Origin: Meandrina meandrites
Lineage: Eukaryota; Cnidaria; Anthozoa; Scleractinia; Meandrinidae
Length of the DNA: 64,000 nt
Assembly (NCBI GenBank): GCA_963693305.1
Contig: OY855913.1
Span: 18,301,288 to 18,365,287, forward strand
Direction: 5' to 3'
The position numbers and the translations under genes were made by a program. Under the pieces are notes generated by a model that had not been told where the DNA came from, did not search any database, and saw only the letters and a program-made list of their open reading frames with translations. Positions 24,991 to 37,900 of the stretch are shown here, in pieces. Numbering within the stretch: the first letter of the stretch is position 1; every line of letters begins with the position of its first letter.

Positions 24991-25795
24991 CAAGCCATTT
25001 TCTTGGCTGATTGTAATACGCGTCACAGTATTTGGGTGAAGCAGGAAGACCAGGAATGGCAGATCATTTGAGTGTGCAAGTCGGCGGGCTCACTGTCATT
25101 ATCTAGTTTGCCTGCACTGTTAATTTCTGCCTCGTTGCCGCTCAGCGTCAATGCGATGTATCATCAAATGCTTGTTATATACTTACTTACGAAAATAAAA
25201 GTCACACAAGTGGCCATTTACATGCCAAAATGGTGTTTGTGGAACTTCTTAATCAAGCTTCAGCAAACGAGCGCGACGAAAGCAGTCCCCAACCCAATCC
25301 GAAGATTTTAAAAAAAAGGAACGAGATAGAATAAAATTATTACCGGACTCGGCAAGCTAAAGTTCTACAATTTTGGACAATTCTGTTCCTTTTTTTCTGC
25401 AGTAGCATAAATTTAAGAAAATTAAATTAAGTTTGGAAAAACTTTTCAAAAGACATCTTAAATACATTGCCAATGGAAATTACTATTTGTGGCAAATAAA
25501 ACAGAAATAATGTCAAATTTGCAGACGCTACATAGCAGACGTTTGTCACGTAGCCATATAAAGTTCTGCAAGTGTTAGAACTCCAGAATGAATTGTTCAA
25601 ATGCATTCTTTCAATTTCCTTTTAAACTTGGCATAGTAACCACATTTTACACGCTCTTTTTGCTTGTGGTGTTTGTTCTTTTATTGGGCAATTTTTTAAA
25701 ACATTATACTTATAGGGCAAAATATAAACAATAAAAGAATCTTAGAAAGAATCGCCAGACTTGTTAAGGGACAAACCTTAAGTCTCCAGCTATAC

Positions 25796-25974
25796 CTAGC
25801 AGGATATCTTTTCGTTGCACTTCCTAGCCTTGGTCTTTATTCCTTTGCATTTCGTGCCTCCGTTAGCAGGGGCCGGGTTGTCACATTGGCGACTTCTGGT
25901 CCTTTTTCCTCCACGACACGACTTGTTGCAGGTACCCCACTTGGACCACATGGACCAACCACCGTTCACTGGAA
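25796..25974 (-). other. Terminal exon: thrombospondin type-1 domain
   Basis: 58 residues and a TAG stop. It has the TSP1 hallmarks: the tryptophan ladder WSMWSKW, then KSCRGGKRTRSRQC, and six cysteines in all ending at ISC. The acceptor is TTACCTAG. A candidate poly(A) signal, AATAAA, lies on the minus strand at 25685-25680, about 110 nt after the stop. Confidence 0.9.
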
Positions 25975-28900
25975 CTAGGTAAATCAATTATTCGATGGAT
26001 CGATCAATCAATCAATCAATCAATCAGTCAGTCAATCGATGGATCGATCGATCAATCAATCGATTAATCAACCTTCGGCCAATCAGTCAGTCAGTCAGTC
26101 AGTCAGTCAACCAATCAAACTGTAGATCAATCAGTCAATAATAAACCACTCGTAAATTTTATACCATTGGTGTCGCGACCTAGCCTAAATTTCAGACGCC
26201 CTCCCCTGTTCGCACGCCCACGAGAAAAGACGTGTCAACAAAATAGCCGCTTTTGCCGTTGACGTCACTATCCAAAAACTAGGAGGCGATTTTTATTGGT
26301 TGATTTAAAATTATTGAGTTAATTTCAGCGTGGAGTGTTATTTGAGAACGCGAGCGCATGCAAAGAGTTCAGATTCCAAAAACAAATTTCATTAGTTATT
26401 TACTTCGAACCTATGGCTGTTTCAATTTACCTACGGATACAAAATCAGTTTGAAAAGCCCGTAGGTAGCATGTCCGCGGTCGAGTAGGATTATTCCTTTC
26501 TTGCTGCCTTTGTAACCATCTAAATGGTTTCCTTCAGATTTGAGCAAAGCAGTGCTGTGAAGAATATAGCATGCGGACGATTATAATCTCATGCATTTCA
26601 TGACATTTTACTTTTAAAACAACTATGTACCCTGTAATCCTTTTTTCGGACATCATTAGCGGCTATTTGGTTCAGGCGGCAAAAGCGCGCAACCATAGGA
26701 CATCGGCTAATTGAACTTATGGCCATGACGGCGACATTAGGAACATTGTCTGCATAACGCCTGACGAACAAACAATATGCTAGTATTTTCGATATATTAT
26801 CTACTACAGAACTAACGTCAAAATCGATACCCTGTTTCAGAGCAAAACGTAGCCAGGAACTGCGTCGGTTTCCATGCACATGTGCGAAATGCTGCGTTTT
26901 TTTAATCGCACTTCGTAAGATATGAATAATAGCAGTAAAAGGAAACAATTGTTTTCAAGGATTATACCTAATAGCTGCAAGACCAGAGTGATCAAACCAT
27001 TCCCTATTTCAGATCAAAATCGTCGCAATTATCTATGCACAATGTTAGACCAAATTGACTTGAAAATCACTTTCCGAACTAAAGTTTAAAAGTTCAAAGG
27101 CTATTATACAGCTATTTCAATTAACGTTGTCGGGTCAAAGATTAAAGCTAAAAGACAAGACCGTATGGCGTTCTGGGTATTCACTATAAATTTGCATATA
27201 AGCTTCATTAAATGTACAAATTTGTATTTCGCACGCGAAGAATTCACGAGTTTGTTTTTCCTCTCAGGAGGCCTTTCTGTAGCTTTACTTTTAGTGTCGC
27301 TTGGCTCTGAGTTTTAAAAATTCTTCTTAAATTCAGTGTGGTTAAAAGCACCTTGTTTCACATGTCTGAAAAGAAAGAAAACGGGCAAATCCGCGTTTGT
27401 CATGTCACTATATATTTTAGTATTCAGCACGTGCAGTTGCTCTCTTCCTCTACCCATACTGCCTTTCAGTCTTGTCTTTAAGCTTTGATCCCGACAACGT
27501 TATCTGAAATAGCTGTATGTTTCTTATTATTTCTATTCCAATTACCTGGCGTGGTTGGTTCTGTGGAAGGAGGTGTTGCTGGTGGTTCTGTTGACAAAAT
27601 AACGGAAATTAATTAAAATACTGCACAGGCTGATGCATAACGCCGCTTTCCGTAGAATGTAGCTTTTACAGACAATAGGCGAAGAATGAAGATTGTTTCA
27701 AAAAGCAGCTCTTTATTTTGCTAATTCCCTTCCTACAGTCATTTTAACTCCTGTGGTTGGTTCTGTATTTGGGGGCGATGGGGAAAGTTAGGAAATAGAC
27801 TTCATCTTTCGTGTTCTTATCACATAAAAAACGAGTGGAATTGATGTACGCATGCTTGGTTCATCTTTACATAATCTGCTTGCGACCAACACAGCTTGAC
27901 CAGCTCGTGTTAGTTGTGCGTTTCTATCGTGGCACAGAAGAATTGCTTGTCACGTGTGTTTTCTATAAACCTAAATGTTACAATTGCTATTTGCTGTAAT
28001 AACTTACGACAAGCTATATGGTGTAATTGTTAACTAAATAAATACAGACATCACTCGACCAAATTTGAAGCATTTTCTTGGATAACACAGCTCTTCGTTG
28101 CTTTAATTAGTTGCGAATAATCCAATTTATTGAACTGATTGTAGAAGAGCTGGGAACTCACGCTGATCGCCATACAACTCCACTCTAAGACAATTCCAGG
28201 TATGTCGGTTGGTTGGATGGAACCGAAAGTATCTTGCAGACACTGACAATGGTAACTTGTGTTGGTCAACTGTGATGCTGTCACCTTGCCTATGGAACTC
28301 CTTTCAATGAAAAAGAACGTAGTTATACGAAACATAAGTCCTTATATGATTATCCAGCAAGAATTGCAGCATAGAGATGTGGTTGACATTGATTTATGAC
28401 GAAATCATTGCACCAGTTGGATATTTTGTTTTTAAGAAAAATATATATCGTGACCTGCAATAACAATAAACCAGTACAGAATTTTTTTTAAGCGTTGTAA
28501 AGTCTCACCACTTCCACGCCATTTGCATCCTTATAAGGTGTCCAAACATTTCCATCCGATGAGTAAGACAGCTTGAACTGTGTGACCCATTCATCGCCAT
28601 TTATGTCTCCCTGGGTAGCAATAGCACACACTTGGGAAGTTGTGCCAAGATCGACCTGCAGCCAGTCGTCATTCCCGCTAGATTCTTTGGCACACCAGCC
28701 ATCGCCTCTATCTCCGTTGAGGCGACCATAAGCAGGCAGGTAAGTATCGCTGAAGTGAGATGAAGCTGTCATGCCACTATCGGGAATTTTTCCTTGGTCA
28801 GAAATCCCAACAGGTTTCGTGAAGCAATCATCTGCTGGTTCTACAGGGAGACAGTAATTTTTTTACTTTTATAAGAACCATTTTTGGGTAATTGTTTTCA

Positions 28901-31900
28901 AAAAAATAACTCTTAGTCGGCGCGATGGACCGTGTAGTCAGTCATTCAGTCAGTGGAGTATGTTTGTATCTCACACCAATCAGGTTTGAGGTACTATCAG
29001 AACCAATGAAATGGCAGTTTATAAAGGGGAAGTAATCTGACACAGTTGTAAGCGAGCGATTTCATTCGAAGATTTTCGATTTGTAGGAGGCGGAATCGGT
29101 GAGTTGTGAATTAACCCCGGATTTGAGACACACGCCTGCTTACAACGCACACGCCGCCACTAAATTATTATTCAAGCGTTCCTTCAGGACGGGCTAGTTT
29201 CGCTGACCGTAGTAGAAATTGCATAAAGCATTTGCACAAAGCAGATTTGAAGAATAATGTTCTCATTGTGATGTTAATACTGTGTCATAAAAATGGCAAG
29301 GAATCTTCTTCAGAGTGTGTTGTGGCCTCTTGTTTTAAGAGTTTGTGACAAGGAAACTTCTTAAATTTAAGAGGCCGTCTCCCTTAAACCGTTCCACTCG
29401 ATTTTGGACTCCAAAATAGTTTTCCTTCATATTCCTGTCACAGGTAGTCCTATCTATCCTTACTACTAAAATGCAGTTAAAATGATAAGAAAGTTTGTTT
29501 CTCTCCACTTTGGAGCATTTATTGATTACCAGTGTCAAGAAGTGATGAAACGGCCATTTTTCACGAGTTCTAACACAGGATATTAAACGTTCGTTAAAAA
29601 TACTTCGCGCCGATAAAACCCCCAAAATTTGTACACATTCAGTCAATTTTTATCCGTTCTTACTGCTGGCATGTCATTTGGTTGCTTTCTTGTTCAAAAT
29701 CGGAAGACAACTACAATATTTATAGAACACCTTCAGTAATTTATGCGAACATCGCGAAAATATGGTCCTAAATCTTGCCTTATTTTTCACTTGTGGCAAA
29801 TAGATCAGGCCTAAATTGCCATTCTAGTTTTAGATTAAGACCTTGTCTGTTGAATTATGAAATAAAATCTGCGGCACAACGCGATATTGAGAAATAAGTT
29901 CGAACGAATTCTTGGCTATTTTCACGGATCAAGTATTGCGTGACACACTTCACATTCCAGTCCGAGTCTTGTTGCCTACACTTTGATGCTTTGTTGATGA
30001 ATGTTTTTCGCCTAACGACAAGGGAAAACGCATTAAAGTTCTACAAATGGCAGCCTTTTTTTCCCTTGTTTCGGTTAGTTGAAACCAAATACGGCGTTTC
30101 GTTTCCTGACCATTAAATATTATAATGATAAGTCGATTCGTCAGGAGTACCCAACGACGGTTTCGAAGAAAATCCACCGTACAGTGTACTTAACATTATC
30201 TGAGTGTCGCTACGTCAATCTTGTTTAATATTTAACTTTCCTGGGTAAAAAATACCCGCTCTTCACTGCCAGCAAGCAGGATTTTGAAGTTATCGGATTC
30301 CCAGCCAGCGCTCGAATTTGAGGTCGTCAACGAGCCAGCAGGCTTTAAATTTGTCAACTAGCTAGCCAGCATAAAAACAGTTTGCCAAAAGTTTGCCAGC
30401 ATGTTCGAGTATACGATTTTTTGCCAGTCAGCGAGAAATTTCAATATATACCATAGCAAGGTGCATTTCCTTAAAAACTATTTTTATAACAACGGATTTA
30501 GTATCATGGACACAAAAAGTACGTTTAAAAATGGTTTTATTTTTACATTTGACTGAAAAGTTTTTGTAACACTTGAAAGATTACACTTACCACTCAACAG
30601 TAAACAAAAGGAAAAGGTAAAATGTGCTTACAGTGTTCTGATTATCCATCAGGGATCCAAGCTGCACTCTGAAAATAAATCGTGAAATCCCTCCAAAAGA
30701 AGAGTGAAGTATAAACAACGTTCACACAGTAAACAGACGTAATCGAGATATTAATGACTAGTTGTACCTATCTGTAAGTGCCAACGAGCTAAACAAACAT
30801 GTATGCTGATAAGAACAGGCAATGAAGACCAATCAATGGTTTCGATAGAAATTACAATTACTACAATTAAACTGTTTGAAAAGACCAAAATGTGGCAAAT
30901 TGTATTTTAGGTGATTTTGAGGAGAAAGTGCTATTTCTTATAGGTACAAAGCACAAGTTTCTTGTGACTTTCGAAGCGTTAAAAATGTCACAAAATGTGA
31001 GCCATTTGCAGCAAAAGCAATCGATAGTTGCTCGTCAGGTGATCACCACAAAAGACTCACGACAGAAGCCGCAAGGATTCACAGCAAAGGCAATCGTTAG
31101 TTGTTCGTTACACTGAGGCGATCACCGCAAAAGACTCACGACAGAAGCCGCAAGGATTCGCAGCAAAAGCAATCGTCAGCTGTTCGTTACAGTGAGGCGA
31201 TCACCGCAAAAGACTCACGACAGAAGCCGCAAGGATTCGCAGCAAAAGCAATCGTTAGTTGTTCGTTACAGCGAGGCGATCACCGCAAAAGACTCACGAC
31301 AGAAGCCGCAAGGATTCGCAGCAAAAGCAATCGTTAGTTGTTCGTTACAGTGAGGCGCGATCACCGCAAAAAACTCACGACAGAAGCCGCAAGGATTCGC
31401 AGCAAAGGCAATCGTCAGTTGCTGGTCAGGTGATCACCACAAAAGACTCACGACAGAAGCCGCAAGGATTCACAGCAAAGGCAATCGTTAGTTGTTCGTT
31501 ACACTGAGGCGATCACCGCAAAAGACTCACGACAGAAGCCGCAAGGATTCGCAGCAAAAGCAATCGTTAGTTGTTCGTTACAGCGAGGCGATCACCGCAA
31601 AAGACTCACGACAGAAGCCGCAAGGATTCGCAGCAAAAGCAATCATTAGTTGTTCGTTACAGTGAGGCGATCACCGCAAAAGACTCACGACAGAAGCCGC
31701 AAGGATTCGCAGCAAAAGCAATCGTTAGTTGTTCGTTACAGTGAGGCGCGATCACCGCAAAAGACTCACGACAGAAGCCGCAAGGATTCGCCTGAGCAAG
31801 AGCAATCGTTAGTTGTTCGTTACAGTGAGGCGATCACCGCAAAAGACTCACGACAGAAGCCGCAAGGATTCGCAGCAAAAGCAATCGTTGGTTTTTCGTT

Positions 31901-34900
31901 GCAGTGAGGCGCGATCACCGCAAACTGAAGACTCACGACAGAAGCCGCAAGGATTCGCAGCAAACGCAAAAGACTCACGACAGAAGTCGCAAGGATTCGC
32001 AGCAAAAGCAATCGTCAGTTGTTCGTTACAGTGAGGCGATCACCGCAAAAGACTCGCGACAGAAGCCGCAAGGATTCGCAGCAAGCTCACGTTTAGAGAA
32101 AGCGAAGAATTTAAAAATTATCTATTCATTCACATAAGCGTCACGCTTGCGTGAGTCGGAACGTGACCTTTCAGTTTACGCGGTAATTATAGGAAACACG
32201 AGAAACAACCGTTGAGAATTTGGGCGCTTTTATATAAGACATTGTATGGGGAACATAATATCGTTGATTTAGAACACTAAATTCTTCGAAATACGACTTT
32301 TTTTACGTCAGATGAATACAACACACTCACCTCTTGTGTCCGTTGTGTTTTTTTGGTTATTTTCGCTGTTTTGGGCTCCCTTCAAAAGCGCTCGCCGTAA
32401 TAGCAAATTTATTGACAAATTCAATAAATAAAACATGCAGTGCCTTGAAACAAAAGGTACTGTGTTTTAAGTCTAGCTAAAGCATGATTCACTGTGCTGG
32501 TATCTGCTGTACCTTCGATTTATAACACTGGAGTAATCTGGTGACCAAAGTTGCTCGGGTAAGAAGACTTGTTTTGTCGGAAGTGACCGCCAGTTTAAGG
32601 GGCTAAAACTGGAACAGAAGGACCGAATTAAATTTTTACATCCATTCCGAAAATTCCACAGTGAATTTGAAAGAGTACTTACCAATAAAAGACTTGGGAA
32701 AGAACGTAGAACCAGAGAAAAAGGTAACCGGCCACCCGCTCAACTGACTCAAGGCGCGCAAGGTAGAAATTGATCTGAGCGGTTTGAATTGATCACTGTG
32801 TAACGTAACCTCTTCACAAACATAAACCAATTTGCTGATCTGTTTTCACTCCAAAAATGACAGCAGAACAAAAGAAAAAGACATTACCGATAAATACTTA
32901 ACTCGATTACAGGAAACCTTTTATGCCACGCAACGCGAATAATTCCCAGAGAGCATTGCAACACCCACCAGCAAGAAAATTTAATTCTTCATTTCCCAGC
33001 AGAACCAGCCAGTTTTGCGTCGAGGAAAATTTCCCAGCAAGGGTTTTCTTTCCGTTTAATGTTCCCAGCCAGCTGAATTTGAGACTGACGAGCGGGTATT
33101 TTGAAGAGCGGCTCTGTTGGGTACTCCTGATTCGTGTCCTTCGTGATTATATTTACCACTCACCTTGTTGACCTTGTAGTTCCTGATGACATTATGAGAA
33201 TTTACCGCTGAAACTTTCGTGGTTATCGTACACAAGCACAAGTATGGTACTCAGTGGCTACAATGATAATGATCCAGTAGGTCTGTCTTGAAAGGAGAGT
33301 CGATGACGAAAAGAGATTTGAATAAATCCTCCCGTATGTAATCATTCAATACTTGGGTTGCGTTACCGCCCGTGGTGGAGAGAGTGGGGGAGGTGGGGGA
33401 GGGGGGGGGGGGGGGGGGGACTGGGATTACACCATAAATTGCGAGTGCTGCAGTTCTAAGATTTTGCCGCTATTGTAGGATAAAGGACACGATAACGAGC
33501 GGAGAGCGGACATTAAAATACGGGCAGCACGATTTTGAGGTCTCTGAAGCTTTGATGACTTGCTCCATACACCAATACAACAGTCAAAGCGGGGCTGGAC
33601 TAAACTATTATATTTTAAAATTTAATCATATATTAAGAAGTGCACGATTTTGTATTCGTTTAATTTAGGGATCAAACCAGGATTGCACTCCCAAAAGGTG
33701 CAAAGGGGATCCTTTTCTAAAGGACTGAGAACCTTACTTAACCGTATGCCGCGGCACATCAGGCTGTACAGGTCTACATAGCCCACAAAAACGAGAATGC
33801 CTCTGGGCGTTACCGTTTGCAGTGATAACGCAATTCACCATGCTTACCTAGAAGGCTAACTGACAAGTTTCGAACAGATACACGAAAGAGTACTGTGCAA
33901 TTGTGATAGCGCTTGAGTTTCACTTCGTTGCGAACACCCTTGAGCGACATTGTAAATAGCTTTTTAGGGGCAAGGAGCTAAAATAACATATCGCTTGTGC
34001 AGTAGCAGTAGTGCGCACGATATTCGCCTACGGGGGCCATGTCGTGTCGCTTAGTTTGGATGATTGGGAAACTCGTGAAGATTTCTTATTCTTTACAGTT
34101 TTGCAGGTAGGCCCCTTGAGTCTGAAAAAAAAATTGTCAAGTTCGGTTTTCCAATGTTACCGACTTGTGGCTTGACAACACTGGCACTTAAAAAATGTGC
34201 AATTGTAGTCAGGTGATAACATAAGACCGTATTCCACGAGAACAACTATCCATCATCCTTCATAAACAAATGTGACTGATCGCTGTCTAAACCATTAACT
34301 GATTAACAAACTATTGGCCTCGCGGTACTTCTTTATGTTCAAGATGTTTCCGAAAAGATTTAAGACAACGACAGGTTAAAGTCGTCTACAAACCGTTTAA
34401 AACTGTTAACAGTTGATTTGATGTTCGGTCTCCTGTCACGTCCACGAAAACAACTAGATGTCAATCTTGTAAATTAGTAACGCAGGTTCACATCAGCCAA
34501 CGGCTGCCAGATTTTTAACCTGCGAGACCATTTTTTTTTAGAAAAAAAAAATCATCAGATGGATTTTAATACCGTCAATAAGGCTGTATATGGGGCCAAT
34601 TTTCACGAGCGTCTCTTTCTGGCAGCCTGGTTGTCCATTAAGGATCTGCACTCTAGGAACGACCACATAGCTCTTCCAGAGGTCTACAAATCAGTTGGCA
34701 CGCACACGAGTCTCGAGAACAACATCGGCCTTAAATATCCAATACGTTTTTATGTTTATCACTCTGTGACTATTTCAAAAGGGGAAAACTAGTACTAAAG
34801 TCATGCTAAACCATTTTGAAATCTCCTGTCTCGCCAAATGTCGAAAAGCAGAGTTGGTTCGTTTTGTTTAAGAAGAGTACCAGTGTTGGTTTCTTTGCGG

Positions 34901-37900
34901 TTTGACACTGAATGGTTCTTTTATGTTACTTTCATAGACGTTTCGGCTAATGATACCCTGTTAGGGGGGAGGGGGGGGGGGTTCAGTTATCCCTTATCCC
35001 TGTAACTCTGGGCACAGTTATCCCTTATCCCTGAAAGTATCGACAGTGTTATCCCTTAAAGTGTCTCTGTTGGAGTTTTTCCCACAAACAAAGTGATAAA
35101 GTGAAGCCTAGCATAAATTTCCCAACGAATGCAATATACATATCGTCCTTTCCTTGTCTTCCTTTGAGAATAACTGTTCTCATGCTTCGGGAGTCTAATG
35201 CTACTGCCGGGATAGTGACTGTCTTTAATGCTTATCTTAACGCTTCCTTTTTCTTAGATGTATTGTGCTTAAATTAGCTTCGTAGTATGCCAGTGCAGCC
35301 CACATTGTAGGACATTCAAAACCGCTCTTTAGATAATAATAAACAAGTTCAGGCACCGATCTCCGCGTCGTTTAGGGTTACATTATATACATCGGTTATA
35401 AATTGTAATTGCTTCCATCACAGAGTCAATGGATTCTGCTTAAAAAAGCATTTAGCGTTCGACATAAAAGTAGTGCTCTTTTCCTTTGGTTATCCTCTAT
35501 CTTGTCTGTATAATTTTGAATAGAATAAGACATACCAATTCAAACATAATTAATGCAAAAAAGAAAACCGAATATGCTGCGCTGAAGGAAACAACAGCTG
35601 TGGCTTCCTTAGATGACGAGAGAGGTTCGGAATCAGTAAGCATTGCAACCTAAACATTCTTGACGTTCACAGAGATGGCACAATGATAATAATGATGATG
35701 TAAACTATATTCAGTGTATCAGCTTAAAGTTCAGATCAATTGGTTCTTGGGTTTTGTAGCAGGGTAGAATGGCTATTTTGGTTTTAGTGTTAATCTAAGA
35801 TAGTAAAAGATACAATTTGAGCTGTTTTTGTTCATGACTGAGCGTTTCCCTGATCTAGCTGCAATTAGCTGCAATTAGTCTCTCTAACTCACTCTAAATG
35901 AAAGGAAAAAAGGAAATATCGGAAAGCATGGTTATAACAAAAACTCTACAAGGCCGTTTTCTTGTAATTTTTTTTATTTCTCAACCCTTCATTTAATTTG
36001 TCCCGAAATGACCAAAATGGTCAGCTCAATTAAACAATAGGTGACAAAATTCAATCCTTGACATCCGAGTGGTGCGAAAACGAACATTTTTGAAAACGGT
36101 CCATAGACATTAACCGCCACTACCCAAAAAGATCTTGAATTTATAAATTTCGCGAGGGTTCATTTCTTGAAGTTATAAAGCAGATAAACACCATCAAAGC
36201 TAAAAGTCTAACTCGACGCAATGTCTGATCTCCCAATATTCATTATTCGACCGGGCAGAAGTCAAAGACATGCTCAACGCCAATGGTCCTGGTGACATTG
36301 ATAGTTTATTGATATTATGAGATATGGATCCTAATCAGCCAATTCTAAAAATTATGAAGCCAAACGAAACTTATTCGCATCGAAACTTACCTATTAGCTG
36401 AGGTTCGTCCTGTAGAAGGGGTAAAGCCATTCTGAATTGGTCAGATCGTGCCGGTGTCGATGGAAAATATCCTGCCACATGGAAATTCTGGTTCCGCCAT
36501 AAGCCGCTTTTTGCCGAAACCGCACGATTTCAGGTAACGAAGAAACAAAAATATCCTTCTCTTCTATTTTTGTTGACAAATGGCCATTTCAATGTTGGTT
36601 TCTCATCGCCTTGTATGTAAATACATGCCGTAACTTCATGCATGCAGCATGGTGTAACCCCAGTACCCCCTCCACCCACCTCCCCCACTCTCTCCACCAC
36701 GGGCGGTAACGCAACCCGAGTATTGAATGATTGCATACAGGAGGATGTATTCAAATGTCTTTTCGTCATCGACTCTCCTTTCAAGATAGACTTACTGGAT
36801 ACTCTTTCGTGTATCTGTCCGAAACTTGTAAGTTAGCCTTCTAGGTAAGCATGGTGGATTGCGTTATCACTGCAAACGGTAACGCCCAGAGGCATTCTCG
36901 TTTTTGTGGGCTATGTAGACCTGTACAGCCTGATGTGCCGCGGCATACGGTTAAGTAAGGTTCTCAGTCCTTTAGATGAGGATCCCCTTTGCTCCTTTTG
37001 GGAGTGAGTGCAATCCTGGTTTGATCCTTAAATTAAACGAATACAAAATCGTGCACTTCTTAATATATGATTTAAAATATAATAGCCTAGTCCAGCCCCG
37101 CTATGACTGTTGTATTGGTGTATGGAGCAAGTCATCAAAGCTTCAGAGACCTCAAAATCGTGCTGCCCGTATTTTAATGTCCGCTCTCCGCTCGTTATCG
37201 TGTCCTTTATCCTACAATAGCGGCAAAATCTTAGAACTGCAGCACTCGCAATTTATGGTGTTATCCCAGTTTCCCCCCCCCCCCCCCCCCTCCCCCACCT
37301 CCCCCACTCTCTCCACCACGGGCGGTAACGCAACCCGAGTATTGAATGATTACATACAGGAGGATTTATTCAAATCTCTTTTCTTCATCGACTCTCCTTT
37401 CAAGACAGACCTACTGGATCATTATAATTGTAGCCACTGAGTACCATACTTGTGCTTGTGTACGATAACCACGAAAGTTTCAGCGGTAAATTCTCATAAT
37501 GTCATCAGGAACTACAAGGTCAACAAGGTGAGTGGTAAATATAATCATGAAGGACACGAATCGACTTTCATTATTTAATGGTCAGGAAACGAAACACCGT
37601 ATTTGGCTTCAACTTACCGAAACAAGGAAAAACAAGCTGCCATTTGTAGAATGTCAATGCGTTTTCCCTTGTCGTTAGGCGGAAAATATTCATCAACAAA
37701 GCATCAAAGTGTCAGGCAACAAGACTCGGACTGGAATGTGAAGTGTGTCACGCAATACTTAACCCGTGAAAATAGCCAAGAATTCGTTCGAACTTATTTC
37801 TCAATATCGCGTTGTGCCGCAGATTTTATTTCATAATTCAACAGACAAGGTCTTAATCTAAAACTAGAATGGCAATATAGGCCTGGTCTATTTGCCACAA

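Noticed and set aside
28051..28335. 94-codon ORF beginning MFRITTFFFIERSS
   Set aside because: Wrong frame of the second F5/8C exon; the splice-consistent frame reads EFHRQGDSITVDQ...RVELYGDQ.
31016..32085. CRISPR-like array
   Set aside because: Units are contiguous with no unique spacers, and the DNA is eukaryotic.
30892..32137. Overlapping ORFs with SRQKPQGF / KTHDRSRKDSQQK repeats
   Set aside because: They are translations of the 79-bp satellite, which shifts frame every unit; the same peptide appears in all frames.
34980..35060. CAGTTATCCCTTATCCCTG repeats resembling a homing endonuclease site
   Set aside because: Only partial resemblance and no endonuclease gene nearby; treated as a simple repeat.
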